DNA from: Daucus carota subsp. sativus | Lineage: Eukaryota; Streptophyta; Magnoliopsida; Apiales; Apiaceae | Assembly: GCF_001625215.2 (NCBI RefSeq) | Contig: NC_030386.2 | Span: forward strand, 38,753,296 to 38,817,295 | Length of the DNA: 64,000 bases | Reading direction: 5' to 3' | In this document: positions 39,515-50,014 of the stretch, in pieces | Layout: every line of letters starts with the position of its first letter | How positions within the stretch are numbered: the stretch's first letter is position 1 | Program-made: the position numbers and the translations under genes | The notes under the pieces: generated by a model | What the model was told of the DNA's origin: nothing | Database searches by the model: none | The model's input: the letters and a program-made list of their open reading frames with translations, nothing else

Positions 39515-40767
39515 GTTAGAGGATGGAGAGTATATTATATGTTTCTGGAGAGGAGTTTTTTATTTTTGCTGCTGCAGATTAGTAGAAGAGAGCTGTATAT
39601 ATGGTATACAGAACGTCCTAGTGTCGTACCCAATAAACAAGACTCCGAGGTTGTGCAGTAGTGAATTCTTTTAGTAAAGCAACTTTTTTTAAACTCCACT
39701 AACACTTGGTAGAGAATAACATCAACGCACACCTTTTCTACTGATGTAATGTGTAAACAAGCTAAGTAATCCAGGCCCCCCCTTGGAATCATTAGCTTTT
39801 CGAAGAATTGCTTCAATAAATTTATTAATTTGCGCACATTTATAATTTGGGTGGTTGATCATCATATAATAATATGAGTTTCAGTGCATAAACTAGTACA
39901 AGCATTCTGGTATACTCCAATTTTTTTTTCTCTCCAGGGTCCCCATTATATTCTGCTTTTTTGTGGCAGTTTCTTTGCATCCATGCATTCACTCCCTCTA
40001 AGTTATTTCTTTATTCTGGTTGATCTTCTTGTTAGAAAGGCAGCTCTTTAGCCTTTCCCTGGGAGTTTGGCTCTGCTGCTTTCGAGTTTCGATATTATTG
40101 AAGCAGTACTGTCTGGTGCAGTTGAAAGGACTATTCTGAAGTGGTTTTATTTTGAGTGCAGATGGTGCCATAGAGTATTCATTTGACATTTTCCAGAACT
40201 AGTGGTTTGTCATTGGTGTATTAGTTGTAGTCGGCCCGCCCGACCCGATCGATCCTCGCATTATTCGAGTTGGAAAATCGGGAATTTTTTTGGGTACAGG
40301 AGAGGAGAGGGATGGTAAAGTCATCCGATAAGAATCATGATAAATTTTTAATTACGCAAACTCATTTAAACATCCTATGGTTCATATTGTGAAAATTCGC
40401 AAAAAAAAAAAAAATATGAAAAAATGTCTAAAATTTGTATTATAGTTTTTCCCTTTTTTGAGTGGAAAATATTTTTGCAATAATTAGTTTAAAATTTTGA
40501 AATTAATGAGCGACATGATTCCCTCGTTTTTCTGAGAAAGCAGAAGAACAAAATAACTCGATTACAACTTACAAGTAGCAGTGGGCCTTAGTGGCCCTGG
40601 GTTGGGCTTCCTACCTTAGTGACATATCCAATATTAACAGTACTGACTGTTCGATCCATAATCTTCTTTTCTTTTATCAGGTCCGATCCATAATCTTTCT
40701 TTCTAAATTTAAATCCATAATCTTGCCTACACAGTACAACTATGAACATTCGGGGTAATTAACACAT
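39515..40767. other. Upstream region of the receptor kinase gene, no gene seen
   Basis: Non-coding DNA including the CEPR1 promoter side. Small open frames on the minus strand lack any family signature. Confidence 0.4.
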
Positions 40768-40768
40768 A

Positions 40769-40805
<37 letters not shown>
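40768..40805 (+). repeat. (ATT)n microsatellite
   Basis: About 12 ATT units in a row upstream of the first NAC-like gene. Confidence 0.95.
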
Positions 40806-41135
40806 TTATCGGGGAAAGGAGATGCGTAATTCTCCTCTAAAATATAGTAACATAATTTATTTAATTTTTTTTTTGTCATTTAGAATTTTTTAAAAATAAG
40901 TTATAAAACTGTACTTCAGAAGACTATTAAAATATGTATCGAACAAAAAACATATAAAAATAAATGAGACAGAAGGAGTAATATTTTTATATTATTATAT
41001 ATTTATTATGATTTTCTAATTTTATAATAAAAATAATTATATGTTATTTTAAAAATAAAATAAAATTAATTTGATCGATCCTCAATATTCCCCTGGCACG
41101 GAGTATTGAAAACCAGTCATATCCATCAGCGCGCG

Positions 41136-41141
41136 TATATA
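41136..41141 (+). promoter_or_regulatory. Putative TATA box of NAC-like gene A
   Basis: TATATA follows CAGCGCGCG and lies about 140 bp upstream of the start codon. The second gene has the same arrangement (CAGCGCGCCTATATAAAT at 45832-45849), which supports a shared, duplicated promoter. Confidence 0.55.
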
Positions 41142-41277
41142 ACTTCCCCCAGTGTTATTCACCCCGCAAACACACCCCATTACACACACTGATACACACA
41201 CACTCTAAGTAACTATTACTACTCTATTAGCACTTCAAGAAAACAACAACAAGAAGAAGAAGCCCCCATTAAAATCC

Positions 41278-43765
41278 ATGGCAGAACTGCCACTAGGCTG
41301 CAAGTTCGCCCCATCAGACACAGAGATATTCATATACTTGGACAACAAAGTAAATGGTCATAAACACCCAAATGTCAAGCTTGACCTTGTTAAAGAACTT
41401 GACATTTATGAGTCCTGCCCTCAAGATCATCAAGGTATTTTAATAACCCTGTTTTTGTTTATCTTGTTTGTTTTCTTGATCATGGTGGTCTTTGCATTTC
41501 AAGATTTTCTTGTTAATCACACATTTTATGTATTGTGCATTACTAGTTCAACTTGGATGATCATGAACTGTAATTTGCAAGTGTTTTTTTGTGTGTTTTC
41601 TTGATCATGGTGTGTGCTGATTCTTGGTTTCTTGAATCTTGATGGGTGATTATTGTTTTAGCCTAATGTGTCACGATTTTCGGGTTTACGACATTTTTTT
41701 GTCCTCAATGCTGCATGCACATATGCATGATGAGGATTTAATTGACCTGTTGTGATAAAGAATTAGACTGGGTATAAGCTGGTTTAGGAATTCGAATTCG
41801 ACCCATAAGGCGTAAGTTAGTGTTAACTTAAAATTGTGGAATTTTTTTAGAGTTTGGTAATGGCTTATAGGAGATTAGAGCCTTGTTAGAAAACCTCATA
41901 ACTGGTAAATTCATACCTAGTAGTTCTATCTTGGCACATTGTAGTAGAAATTGCAGTGCTGACCGGAATAAAGAACCTGACCTTCTGATGTTTCACTGGT
42001 ACGATCTGCAGTCTTGAATTCTAATGCGCCTCATAATATGTCTGAATGCTCATACCAGAACCTCTCGGTTACACCTGAAGGGAGGTATTTTTCCCTAATG
42101 ATGGAAACATAACCATCTCGTAAAAGGTCCTTGACCATGTTGTCACAAGAATTTATAAATGCTTTGCGTTAATTATGTAACGGGATGTCAATCCATATTT
42201 TTGTGTCAAGAATCAAACTCTCTGCCTTTCAAAGAAGTTTTATCAATGAAACTTCACCATACACCAGGCTCGCTAGCCACACCTAGTCTTCATTTGTTTC
42301 TGATACTTGCATCTTAGTGGCACAATGACTGAAAATGGCATGATATAAATTGAAAAATAACAGAATTTGGTTTCAGTAGGAATGAAAGAGTTGAATGTCT
42401 CCAAATCAAACTTATATGCATTAAATCCTGCTGTAATGGAATGTATTTATTAAAGTGGAAATGTATCATAAATTTCTTAAGGCTTGAGCAAAGAAGAGTG
42501 TACCTACATCTTCGCAACAAGAGTTGGTAAATATCAAACAGCCAGTCATCACAGTAATCGAAAAACAAGGGACGGGAAAGGTTCTTGGAAAATAAACAGA
42601 TCATCTGTGAAGTCCACACAAGGAACCAAGAAGCTCTTGACTTACTATCTGAAAAGTGAAAATTCAAGTGGCGAGAAGGAAAAGCGAACTGACTGGCATA
42701 TGCTTGAGTATGCACTAGAACCAGCTAACGCAGAGGTGTGTGTTTTATCTTACTGTATGTTTTGATTTCATTTAAATTAGTTAAGTTGATTGTTGACGAT
42801 CCTTAAAAAGTATACTTTGTTTTTACTTGCCAATGGCTTTACAGGTGAAGGTGAATGAGGGGAAGGTGAATGAGACGGTTTTGTGTCAAATTACCAAGGG
42901 CAAGAGGTATAAAAATACTGAAGTGACGGATGCAAAACAGGACGGTGATAGTTCTCCTGAAGATGGAACAGGCCTAGACAAAAGTGGAGTGAAGTTAATG
43001 ATGAATAAATCAAGTCAGGAGAATCAACAGAACACTGCTGCACTAGCGAATGAAGAGATTATTCTTATTGATTTCTTCTCAGGTGGCGTTGAGAATCAAC
43101 AGAACGCTGCTGCACCAGCAAGTGAAGGGACTGTTTTTACTGATTTGGGCTCAGATGGCGTTGAGAATCAACAGAACACTGCTGCACCAGCAAATAAAGA
43201 GATTGTTTTTACTGATTCGGGCTCAGATGGCGTAGAGAATCAACAGAACACTGCTGCACCAGCGAATAAAGAGATTGTATTGACTGATTTCTTCTCAGAT
43301 AGCGTTGAGAATCAACAGAACACTGCTGCACCAGCAAATGAAGAGACGGTTTTTAATGATTTGGGCTTAGATGGCGTTGAGAATCAACAGAACACTGCTG
43401 CACCAGCAAATGAAAATATTGTTTTTACTGATTTCTTCTCATCTGGCGTTGAGAATCAACAGAACACTGCTGCACCAGCAAATGAAGAGACGGTTTTTAA
43501 TGATTTGGGCTTAGATGGCGTTGAGAATCAACAGAACACTGCTGCACCAGCAAATGAAGATATTGTTTTAACTGATATGGGCTCAGATGGCATTGAGAAT
43601 CAACAAAACACTGCTGCACCAGCAAATGAAGATATTGTTCTTACTGATTTGGGCTCAGATGGTGTAGAGTCAAGCCAAGGTCATGATCTGCCCAAGAACA
43701 CTACTTCAGCAGCAGAGAATGATGTGGATCTGAGTTTAAGGCTGTGTACTGGTTCGCAAAACTGA
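41278..43765 (+). CDS. NAC-like protein A with 24-residue repeat tail and LSLRL motif
   Basis: Three exons (41278-41434, 42482-42735, 42845-43765) give 443 residues. The first 137 residues are a divergent NAC domain. LPLGCKFAPSDTEIFIYL corresponds to subdomain A and KELDIYESCPQDH to B. RKTRDGKGSWKI corresponds to C, TYYLKSENSSGEKEKRTDWHMLEYAL to D, and ETVLCQITKGKRYKN to E. The first intron falls where NAC genes usually have one. After a linker come nine 24-residue repeats (43016-43663), then ENDVDLSLRLCTGSQN at the C-terminus. DLSLRL fits the EAR repression motif LxLxL. NAC proteins are plant transcription factors that bind DNA through this domain; here several canonical residues are changed, so binding is uncertain. 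Inference: a repressor-type NAC. It is tandem with gene B. Confidence 0.82.
43016..43663 (+). repeat. Coding minisatellite, nine 72-bp units in NAC-like gene A
   Basis: Nine units of exactly 72 bp, each beginning GTTGAGAATCAACAGAAC or a close variant. They encode VENQQNTAAPANE followed by a variable acidic segment ending either DLGSDG or DFFSDS. The unit length preserves the frame. Confidence 0.95.
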
Positions 43766-45242
43766 CAGGTCATATTGATATGTTCAATGCAAGGCTACAT
43801 CGCGTGATAATAATTTGAATTCTGAAGAGGTCTTATATGGATATTCCGAGCATATGTACAAGTTTTATAGGACACAGTAACTATACATTGTCTTTTTGTT
43901 GAAGATCTCTGTGTTTCCGACGTATGATCCTTGCCCTGTTGCATTGGCTTTTAGTTACGAAAGGAGAAGTTTTCTGTGTTGTAAAAATAAGAACAAATTT
44001 ATCAGTGCTCTTCTGCCAAGTTTCTCTGTTCCATTTTCATACATATTCTACAAAAGTTTCTATGTGTTCCATATTGTCAACTTAGTCGTTTAATCCCTTA
44101 CTTACTTCTCCTTCACAGAATGAAGTTGAGAAGCACTGATAAGTAGTGCATACTTGAATTCCATTCCCCCTTCTTGCCTCTCTATGATTCAGCAGCTTTG
44201 TAAGCTCCCTCTCGATTGCAAAATCATAATTTTGAGATAAAAAGTAGCTGTTCTCATGCTATGTCTTGTGTTAGAGGGAGGAGACTATTAAATTTAAAAA
44301 ACAAAATCACCGAATCTATTAAAACATTATTTTCTTAACATCTTTTCTAAATTTAAAGTGAACGTGTTTAAAGACGAATCGGAGATACTCTTATGTCATT
44401 TCAGATCCCTCGACAACACAAAAGTTTTACTGAATATATCAAAATGGTATAGAATCAATCAATCAGATAGTAATAAACATAGAGCTTCCACTAATATACT
44501 ACTTAGCATAAATAAGGGGGGCTTTGATGATCCATAAGGCTATAATTTGGATCGAGCAATCCGAATTTCAGATGTAACTTGAACCAAATTTAATTGAGTC
44601 GCGCGAGCCGACTCGTTTAACTTTATCGAGTCAAAACTTTTATTCAATTACGAGGGCGAACCGGTTTTCACCAATCGGTCAAGACGACTCGTTTAAATAT
44701 ATAATATAGTCTAATTCTCTGTACAAACTCGGCTTGTTTACTTTCATGAGTCGAGTCGAGCCAGCTCATTTAACTAAACAAGACAAAACCTCTGCCCAAA
44801 CTCAACTCGTTTAATTAAACGAGCCGAATCGAGCCCGGTTAAACGATTTCAAGTCGGCCGTTGAATTATGCCTCTTTAAATCATAATAATTTATAAATTA
44901 TTATTTTTTAAAAAATATAATATCACTCTGGCAATACATAAATAAATAATATCATTCTTTAAAATATGAGACACATTTTATCATGAGCTCTACCTTATTT
45001 TTTAAAAATGTACCCACTCCGGAAAAAAATATAATACCAATCTTTAAAATGAAAAAACACATTATTATATTGAGAATTATACTCTCTCTGTTCGACCCAC
45101 ATTTTAATTCTCTTATAAAATATAGTTCAATAACTCATTTTTAAAAATATTTCTTCAGAGTAAAATTTTAAATATTAAATTTTTTATTAAAATGATAATA
45201 TTTTAAAAATAAATTATAAAATTATATTTTATAAAAATATTA
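43766..45242. other. 3' flank of NAC-like gene A and AT-rich spacer
   Basis: The first 230 bp are nearly the same as the sequence after gene B at 48480, so the duplication covers the 3' UTR. Around 44580-44870, repeats of ACTCGTTTAA/AACGAGCC resemble a decayed relative of the hAT element at 34907. A weak Stowaway-like end occurs at 45081. Confidence 0.55.
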
Positions 45243-45705
45243 CAGGGGTGTATTCGATTGGGATTTTAATGCATTGTTTTTAGTCTATGGATTTTAATGG
45301 ATTGTATGGGATTTTGATTTTTTGCGGATTCTTGATGAAATGTCGCAGAGTTGATAGGATTTAGGTACAATGCTTCAAAATCCCATTGAATTTGGTGGGA
45401 TTTCAAAAAACTTAAAATACACTGAAGAATGCCACAAAATCCATCATTTTATGAAATGAAAAAAAATCCATCAGCATTTGAATACCATCAGATTTTAATG
45501 GATTTTAAACAATCCCAATTGAATACCATCGGATTTTAAAGCATAATTTAAAATCCCAATTGAATACCACTAGATTTTGTAGCATAGTTTAAAATCCCAA
45601 TTGAATACCTCAAGATTTTAATGGATTTCAAACAATCCCAATCGAATACCCTCGGATTTCATGAATGCAAAAAAATGCTTTAAAATCCCAATCCAATACA
45701 CCTTC
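45243..45705. mobile_element. Tourist/PIF-Harbinger-like MITE
   Basis: 463 bp flanked by TTA on both sides (45240-45242 and 45706-45708), the three-base target duplication of PIF/Harbinger elements. The left end CAGGGGTGTATTCGATTGGG matches the reverse complement of the right end, GAAGGTGTATTGGATTGGG, and continues inward. The interior repeats TTTAAAATCCCAATTGAATACC several times. Non-coding. Confidence 0.8.
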
Positions 45706-45840
45706 TTAGAGTGTATACGGTGTGACATGTACTCCTCAATGCAATGGAATGCAGGGACTGCCAGGGAGTACTATCTTATTTTGAAAAAGAAAAAGGGAAA
45801 AGAATTTTATACCTGGTTTTTTGTATCATGTCAGCGCGCC

Positions 45841-45849
45841 TATATAAAT
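45841..45849 (+). promoter_or_regulatory. Putative TATA box of NAC-like gene B
   Basis: TATATAAAT follows TCAGCGCGCC, the same context as upstream of gene A. It lies about 230 bp before the start codon, with a GA-rich leader in between. Confidence 0.55.
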
Positions 45850-45901
45850 CTCTGCAGCGGCTGAATTACACCAACAGACCACTAGTATACATTATACAGA
45901 C

Positions 45902-46050
45902 TACAGAGAGAGATTATTAGAGAGAGAGAAGCCATTCGAGAGAGGGAGAGAGAGAGAGAGATTAGCTATTAGAGAGAGAGAGGTTAGCTATTCAGGAGAG
46001 AGAGATTAGCTACTAGAGAGAGAGAGAGGGCGAGAGAGAGGGAGAGAGAT
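45902..46050 (+). repeat. GA-rich microsatellite in the presumed leader of NAC-like gene B
   Basis: Interrupted runs of AG dinucleotides with ATTAGCTATT spacers fill the space between the TATA box and the start codon. Gene A lacks this tract. Confidence 0.9.
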
Positions 46051-46073
46051 TCTTGGTAAAACCCAGTGCATTA

Positions 46074-48479
46074 ATGGGGAAGGTAACTTTAGGCTACAAA
46101 TTTAAACCAAACGTGGACGAGGCATTCAAATACTTACGCAAAAAGGTGTACAATATTCAAGAACCAAATGTGGAGTTTGAGTCGCTCAAGGAAATTGATG
46201 TTTATCAGTTTTGCCCTCCTGATCATCCTGGTATATTCACAACCCCTTTCTTTTTTATCTTTATTTCACTAATCTTGTTATTGTTTCTAGTTTTCTTGAT
46301 CATGGTGAATCAATATCGTATATTTAGTTTCTTCCCTTTGTGTAAATCTTTAATTTCATTATTCTTGTTTGTGCTTGTTTTCTTGATCATGTTATTTATT
46401 CTACTTGTTCTGAGTTGTGAAAAATTGTTTGGGCATATGGTGAAATGAATATTCGGCACTTAAATAATCAAGTGTCATGATCTTGACATCAAGGTAATAA
46501 ATTACAAGAATCTGCCTCGATTACCCGTGTTCTTGAAATCAAGATAGTGTAACAATTAGACCCCTGAGTTGAAATTAGAATGTATTTAGCTATTTTCATC
46601 GCGTAAGTGCAGGTCGTATGAAATTATATGTTCTCTAAAGAATTTGCAAGAATATTTTTACATGAAATTTACTCTGAACTCAATAGATTTACCATTTGAT
46701 CTGGCTAATTCATGTGATGTGCATTGATTATGAAATACTCGCACCTCTGTGATCGTACTCTATATTCTCCCTGTATTCATACATCATAATCATCTGCCAG
46801 CCACACAGAATCTCATATATGTTTCTGATACTGGTGTCTTGAACTGAACAATTAGCTGGTTAAATTTGTGTAAAAGTAGCACTATAAAAATTGAACATTA
46901 ACGGCAACTGTAGAATTTGAACAACCAAAGATACTGGTTTCAATATGTATGAAGCAGTAAACCGTCTCCAAGTCTAACTGCGATTTGATCATGGTTTAGC
47001 CTTTGTTCTCTGATCTTATCATGTTTACTATCTATTTGCAATTAAGCTATTTCTTGTTCTTGATGTATTTGGTTATTTGGTTTTAATTTGTTTGTTGGAC
47101 GTTACTTTATGACCAACAAATGTGCAATATATTTATTAACGTGAAAATAAATCACAAAACAATTTAGAATTGAGCAAAGAAAAGTGTACTTACATCTTCA
47201 CACGAAGAGTTGCTATAAGCACACTATCACGTAAGATTGATCGGAAAACGAAGGACGGGAAAGGTGCTTGGGTTATGAGCGGATCCGATGAATTCAAGAT
47301 GGGAATGAGACACAATCTGGTTTACTATCTTAAAGGGGGAGATGTAAAGGGAAGGGGTCTGAAAACTGACTGGCTTATGCAAGAATATGTACTACATGCT
47401 GATGCAAAGGTGTGTTATATGTATATTCATAGTTCATTGTATGCTTATCTGTAAAATCAAATTAGTTAACCTAATTTTTAATGATCCTTGAAGAAGTATA
47501 AATTTCTATGCTCTGGCCAATCATGATGCAGGGGAAGGCGGATAAGACTATGGCCTTGTGTCGAATTTATACCAGGAATCCGAAAGAGTGTAAAGGAACA
47601 GATGGAAGCAAAGAGGAGTTAATGATGATTGAATCAAGCCAAGAGTATCAACAGAAGAACATAGTTGCTCCAGAAAACAAAGAGCTTGTTTGCACGAATC
47701 TGTACTTAGATAGTGACGAATCAGGCCATGGTCATGATCAACTGAAGAACACAACTTCAGCAAAAGAAGAGATTATTTTGACTGATTTCTTCTCAGATAG
47801 CGTTGAAAATCAACAGATCACTGCTGCACCAGCGAATGAAGAGATTATTCTTATTGATTTCTTCTCAGGTGGCGTTGAGAATCAACAGAACGCTGCTGCA
47901 CCAGCAAATGAAAAGACTGTTTTTACTGATTTGGGCTCAGATGGCGTTGAGAATCAACAGAACACTACTGCACCAGCAAATAAAGAGATTGTTTTTACTG
48001 ATTCGGGCTCAGATGGCGTAGAGAATCAACAGAACACTGCTGCACCAGCGAATAAAGAGATTGTATTGACTGATTTCTTCTCAGATAGCGTTGAGAATCA
48101 ACAAAACACTGCTGCACCAGCAAATGAAGAGACAGTTTTTAATGATTTGGGCTTAGATGGCATTGAGAATCAACAGAACACTGCTGCACCAGCGAATAAA
48201 GAGATTGTATTGACTGATTTCTTCTCAGATAGCGTTGAGAATCAACAGAACACTGCTGCACCAGCAAATGAAGATATTGTTTTTACTGATTCGGGCTCAG
48301 ATGGCATTGAGAATCAACAGAACACTGCTGCACCAGCGAATGAAGATATTGTTCTTACTGATTCGGGCTCAGATGGCATAGAGTCAAGCCAAGGTCATGA
48401 TCTGCCCAAGAACACTACTTCAGCAGCAGAGAATGATGTGGGTCTGAGTTTAAGGCTGTGTACTGGTTCGCAAAACTGA
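46074..48479 (+). CDS. NAC-like protein B with 24-residue repeat tail and LSLRL motif
   Basis: Three exons (46074-46230, 47168-47409, 47532-48479) give 448 residues. Exon 1 has the same 157-bp length as in gene A and intron phases are the same. The NAC domain reads LGYKFKPNVDEAFKYL, KEIDVYQFCPPDH, RKTKDGKGAWVM, VYYLKGGDVKGRGLKTDWLMQEYVL and ALCRIYTRN. It matches gene A only moderately in this domain, but the repeat tail and C-terminus (ENDVGLSLRLCTGSQN) are nearly identical. The tail has eight 24-residue units at 47802-48377. Subdomain E (ALCRIY) is closer to ordinary NAC proteins than in gene A. The start is the ATG at 46074, just before the domain. Function is inferred as for gene A: a NAC factor with a possible repression motif. 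Confidence 0.82.
47802..48377 (+). repeat. Coding minisatellite, eight 72-bp units in NAC-like gene B
   Basis: Eight 72-bp units with the same consensus as in gene A. The first five unit variants follow the same order as in gene A (ending FFSGG, DLGSDG, DSGSDG, DFFSDS, DLGLDG). Confidence 0.95.
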
Positions 48480-49700
48480 CAGGTCATGTTGATATGTTCA
48501 ATGCAAGGCTACATCGCGTGATAATGATTTGAATTCTGAAGGTCTTATATGGATATTCCGAGCATATGTACAAGTTTTATAGGACACAGTAACTATAGTA
48601 ACTATACGTTTTCTTTTTGTTAAAGGTCTCTGTGTTTCTGACTTGTGATCTTTGCCCTGTTGCATTACCTTTTAGTTACGAAAGGAGGAGTTTTCTGTGT
48701 TGTAAAAAAAAGAAAAAATTTATTTCCGAGATAGTACGTTCATTTTGTCATATGATGATTGATCTCTTCAACAGTATGTCTTGCTAGATGATAGCTGTTC
48801 GCACTATCACTGAAACTGCAGTCTGCAGGACACTTCATTTTGTCTTGGATATGTTTGCTTGTACACTGAGGGGATCTATGATTGGTCTCTTCGGGGGCAC
48901 CAAGCACCCTGTGCCTCTTACTAAATCCGCCCTGCTTATTCTCGTTAATGTTTTAGCTGAGTTCTTCGCTCGTTGCTCTTTTGATGGTAGCCTGTCTCAG
49001 GAAGTCCTATCTCACAACCTGCACAAGGAGGTGATCATTGTTACAAGTACTTACATTCCGATCCTTCATCCATTGCCACAGCTTTGTTCGATTTATCATG
49101 CCACTTCAGATCCAGCAAGAACAACACAAAGGTTTTACTGAATATCGAATCAAATAATAAACCTAGAGCTTACATAAGGCGTTCTCGATGAATCCATAAC
49201 AAAATTTATAAAAGATTTATTTATGAACTAGATTACTTTTTTGTTAAAATATATCAAGACAAAATTTTGATTTGGCTTGCATCCTTTATTTAATATAAGT
49301 AATATTCTATCAATTATAAAATTTTCACAAATGAAAAAAGTTAATTATTGAAATTTTTCTGAATTTTCTGAATAAACACATACGACACTTCAATTTTCTG
49401 TTAACCGAACATATACTCCTCTTCTTTTTAAACTAAATTCAAATTCCATTTTTATATTTTTTTTCTATGAATTTTTTAATTTTTTTTAATTTTATCATCA
49501 CATTTTCCTAATCAGGTACATATCATATAATTTAACAAAAAATATTTATTTTGACCGAACTTTCCAAAATATCGATGTCGATAATACATTTAACAATTGA
49601 TATATTAAAAATGAAATAAGTGACATAATTGATGATTAATCTATTTGTTAAATATTATTATTTTTTAAATTCGTAATAACTGTAAAATGATAAAACACAT
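48480..49700. other. 3' flank of NAC-like gene B, no further gene
   Basis: It starts with a near copy of the gene A 3' flank. Around 49098-49180 it again resembles the sequence at 44396-44500 (TTTTACTGAATAT, AATAAACCTAGAGCTT), so the duplicated segment extends at least this far. A 117-codon frame at 48788-49141 shows no family signature and was not called. Confidence 0.5.
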
Positions 49701-49706
49701 TATATC

Positions 49707-49756
49707 AAAGTTGCTATAAGCCTTCTGTCGAAAAAAAAAAAAAGTTGCTATAAGCC
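49707..49756. mobile_element. Severely truncated retroposon: poly(A) between 16-bp duplications
   Basis: AAAGTTGCTATAAGCC occurs at 49707-49722 and at 49741-49756. Between and partly overlapping them lie only TTCTGTCG and about 13 A. This is the expected footprint of a LINE- or SINE-type insertion that lost almost all of its body. Confidence 0.65.
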
Positions 49757-49786
49757 TACGTATGATTGATCGGAAAGCGCACAATT
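49743..49786 (+). pseudogene. Possible remnant of a NAC-like exon 2
   Basis: GTTGCTATAAGCC...GATTGATCGGAAAGCG resembles gene B exon 2 at about 47211-47248 (GTTGCTATAAGCAC...GATTGATCGGAAAACG). It could be the trace of a third tandem copy. The match is short and this is a weak call. Confidence 0.35.
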
Positions 49787-50014
49787 CACCCTTGCTCAAA
49801 TTACCGGAGTTCGAATCTTGTCAAACGACTGTTCATTATTAAGTCTTCCTAATACTGAGAGGTCTTCCCAGTATTAATAAACCTCCACATAAGAGTTCTT
49901 CATATGTAAAATGCAAGAAAACTTAATCTAAATTCAAGGCCTAGCTACACTTAAACAAGCAAGCGCAAGAATTCTGAACACAATAGAAATAGCGTATTTA
50001 CATAAATATAAATA

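Noticed and set aside
48788-49141. 117-codon open frame downstream of NAC-like gene B
   Set aside because: No family signature, and it lies in duplicated 3' flank sequence; likely chance.
49757-49910. Possible second tRNA-derived SINE (GAGTTCGAATCTT)
   Set aside because: A B-box-like motif is present, but no A box, target duplication or defined end could be found.
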